The notes below the pieces were generated by a model. It saw only the letters and a program-made list of their open reading frames with translations. It did no database searches and was not told where the DNA came from. Shown here piece by piece: positions 12,719 to 14,434 of a stretch of 14,434 bases of DNA (the first letter of the stretch is position 1; each line of letters opens with the position of its first letter). A program made the position numbers and the translations under genes. The stretch lies in NCBI GenBank assembly GCA_033763355.1, contig JANRKT010000325.1, forward strand, positions 1-14,434, given 5' to 3'. This DNA is from JANRKT01 sp033763355. Lineage in GTDB: Bacteria > Bacteroidota > Bacteroidia > Chitinophagales > Chitinophagaceae.

Positions 12719-14434
12719 ATGCAATGTTATGCTGAATCATTAACTGAGTATAAAAGGCTTAAAACGCTTGAAGTAAAAATTGGTGACCTGTTGCTGGGTA
12801 ACCCCAATGGAAACGGCGGCCATCCCATCAGGGTGCAAACCATGACCACCACCGACACCATGGATACCATTGCAACAGTTGAACAATCCATCCGTTGCAT
12901 TGAAGCCGGCGCCGAACTGGTACGCATTACCGCCCCCAGTAAAAAAGAAGCGGAGAACCTGCTGAACATAAAAAATGAATTGCGCAAAAGAGGTTATCAT
13001 ACACCGCTTGTTGCCGATATACATTTTACCCCCAACGCTGCTGAAATTGCCGCAAGGATTGTAGAAAAAGTAAGGGTTAACCCAGGAAATTATGTTGACA
13101 AGAAGAAGTTTGAACTCATTGAATATTCCGATGCTGATTATGCTGAGGAAATTGAACGCATCAGGGAAAGGTTTACCCCGCTGGTAAAAATTTGTAAAGA
13201 ATATGGCACGGCCATGCGTATCGGCACCAATCATGGTTCTTTAAGCGACCGCATCATGAGCCGTTATGGTGATACGCCAATGGGCATGGTGGAAAGTGCA
13301 CTTGAGTTTTTACGTATTGCCAGAAATGAGAGTTACCACAATATTGTGCTGAGCATGAAAAGCAGCAACCCGCAGGTAATGGTACAGGCTTACCGTTTGC
13401 TGGTAAATAAAATGGATGAAGAGTTTGGAGCATGTTATCCTTTGCACTTGGGCGTTACCGAAGCCGGGGACGGAGAAGACGGAAGAATAAAATCCGCTAT
13501 CGGTATAGGCACATTGCTTGAAGATGGTTTGGGGGATACCATAAGGGTGTCATTAACCGAAGACCCTGAATTTGAAATTCCGGTTTGTAAAGATTTGGTG
13601 AAAAGATATGCGGGGAGACAATCGGCAGTCAGCAGTCAGCAGTCAGCAGTCGTCGGCGGGCAACACGAAAACTCAGGGGTAAGGTTGCCTTATAACCCAT
13701 TTGAGTATAGCAGAAGAAAAGCAACAGAGGTTTCCAATACCGGAGGCAAACATGTTCCTGTTGTGGTAGCAGATTTCATGGAAGCTGAAACCATTTCAGC
13801 GGCAGACCTGCAAAGCATCGGGTATAGTTATAATGAAGCTACAGACAAATGGAAGATCAGCGATGCGGCGGCAGATTATATTTTTACCGGCGATAAGATC
13901 CTTGATTTTGCATTACCCGGCACATTAAAAGTAATTTGTCATTATACGGCATGGAAACCGGTTTTGGACAAAGAGAAATACTACCCGGTATTTCAAACGA
14001 AAGAATTTATGCAGGCGCATTCAGATAATGTTACATTATCAAATATCAACTTTGTGCTGGTTGATGCCAGAGAATCAGAAGAAGAATGGATAACGGATTT
14101 ACTGCTGCTTCTGGAAAATCAGTCAATAGCTCAAAAAACGGTTTTGTGTATAGAGTCAACAGCCAGCTGTGCAATGCCATCTGTAAGAAGTTTTTTTGCA
14201 GAGCTGCACAACTGGAAAATTCAATGCCCGGTAATACTTTGTGTGGAAAGCAGCGATGAAACAATTGATGAGCAACTCATCCGTTTTTCAACCGAGGCAG
14301 GCGCTTTGATGCTTGATGGCATGGGCGACGGCATCTGGTTGTGGAACCACATGCAGGAGATGCAGCGTATTAAAGTAAGCGGCCGCACTTATCTTGAAGT
14401 AAAAAGCAATCACCAGTTTTTGAACAATACGGCT
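12719..14434 (+). CDS. ispG: 4-hydroxy-3-methylbut-2-enyl diphosphate synthase (IspG/GcpE), 3' end missing
   Basis: IspG converts MEcPP to HMBPP in the MEP isoprenoid pathway with a [4Fe-4S] cluster. The reading frame is open from ATG 12719 to the right edge: 572 codons with no stop. Residues up to about 295 are the TIM barrel (IRVQTMTTTDT, GAELVRITAPS, PLVADIHFTPNAA, KVRVNPGNY, RIGTNHGSLSDRIM, PLHLGVTEAGDGEDGRIKSAIGIGTLL, DTIRVSLTEDP). Residues from about 325 are the extra A* domain found in the long plant- and Bacteroidota-type enzyme (PYNPFEYSRRKATEVSNTGG, HVPVVVADF). The C-terminal cluster domain with its cysteines lies beyond the window. Between the barrel and A* (about 302-320) is a low-complexity insert made of a 7-base tandem repeat. 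It follows a terminator, so it starts its own transcript. Confidence 0.95.
   Translation, partial: MQCYAESLTEYKRLKTLEVKIGDLLLGNPNGNGGHPIRVQTMTTTDTMDTIATVEQSIRCIEAGAELVRITAPSKKEAENLLNIKNELRKRGYHTPLVADIHFTPNAAEIAARIVEKVRVNPGNYVDKKKFELIEYSDADYAEEIERIRERFTPLVKICKEYGTAMRIGTNHGSLSDRIMSRYGDTPMGMVESALEFLRIARNESYHNIVLSMKSSNPQVMVQAYRLLVNKMDEEFGACYPLHLGVTEAGDGEDGRIKSAIGIGTLLEDGLGDTIRVSLTEDPEFEIPVCKDLVKRYAGRQSAVSSQQSAVVGGQHENSGVRLPYNPFEYSRRKATEVSNTGGKHVPVVVADFMEAETISAADLQSIGYSYNEATDKWKISDAAADYIFTGDKILDFALPGTLKVICHYTAWKPVLDKEKYYPVFQTKEFMQAHSDNVTLSNINFVLVDARESEEEWITDLLLLLENQSIAQKTVLCIESTASCAMPSVRSFFAELHNWKIQCPVILCVESSDETIDEQLIRFSTEAGALMLDGMGDGIWLWNHMQEMQRIKVSGRTYLEVKSNHQFLNNTA
13625..13651 (+). repeat. Heptanucleotide tandem repeat (GCAGTCA) inside ispG
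   Basis: The 7-base unit GCAGTCA runs for 27 bases, 3.9 copies without a mismatch. Because 7 is not a multiple of 3, successive copies are read in different frames and encode Ser/Gln/Ala/Val-rich residues (SAVSSQQSAV). It sits in the linker between the TIM barrel and the A* domain, where extra residues should be tolerated. Gain or loss of one copy would shift the frame of this gene. Confidence 0.85.

Noticed and set aside
12740..13234. Minus-strand open frame of 164 codons opposite ispG
   Set aside because: The + strand encodes unmistakable IspG motifs throughout; the antisense frame shows no recognisable domain.
13625..13651. Heptamer array as a CRISPR array
   Set aside because: Units are 7 bases with no spacers and lie inside a coding frame.

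Overview
The window looks like chromosomal DNA of a Bacteroidota bacterium, probably close to the Chitinophagaceae. The reasons are A-rich leaders without Shine-Dalgarno sequences, several TAnnTTTG -7 promoter elements, the long three-domain type of IspG, a BatB/BatC pair, a TlpA-like lipoprotein with an N-terminal DUF4369-like region, and many short lipoproteins. There are no tRNA or rRNA genes, CRISPR arrays, insertion sequences or phage structural genes. Intergenic gaps are all below about 265 bases.

Layout from left to right: a divergent promoter region (1-157); alaS on + (158-2944); a convergent small GH19/lysozyme-like gene on - (2992-3549); divergent from that, a secreted tandem-PDZ protein on + (3729-4733) ending in a strong terminator; two palindromic repeats; gatB (4995-6503) followed 9 bases later by a TlpA-like thioredoxin lipoprotein (6513-7649); a bidirectional terminator and another palindromic repeat; a small lipoprotein on - (7822-8445); a two-gene ATGA-coupled unit of a lipocalin-like secreted protein and a class D beta-lactamase (8571-9976); batB and batC, also ATGA-coupled, followed by an unassigned lipoprotein (10158-12632) and a terminator; and the first 572 codons of ispG (12719 to the right edge, incomplete).

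The known genes serve translation (AlaRS, the amidotransferase subunit GatB), isoprenoid synthesis (IspG) and the envelope (PDZ, TlpA-like, beta-lactamase, Bat proteins, lipoproteins). They do not form one pathway.

The most unusual feature is a set of short repeats. A 21-base inverted-repeat module with arms CCTGCCT and AGGCAGG and a CCGG-containing loop occurs three times: twice inside the apex of intergenic hairpins (4893-4913, 7761-7781) and once, in the opposite orientation, inside a different palindrome that is itself inserted in frame in gatB (6050-6070). The housekeeping genes alaS and ispG also carry low-complexity, repeat-like in-frame inserts. Together these suggest nested palindromic elements that tolerate insertion into essential genes and are translated there as short peptides.
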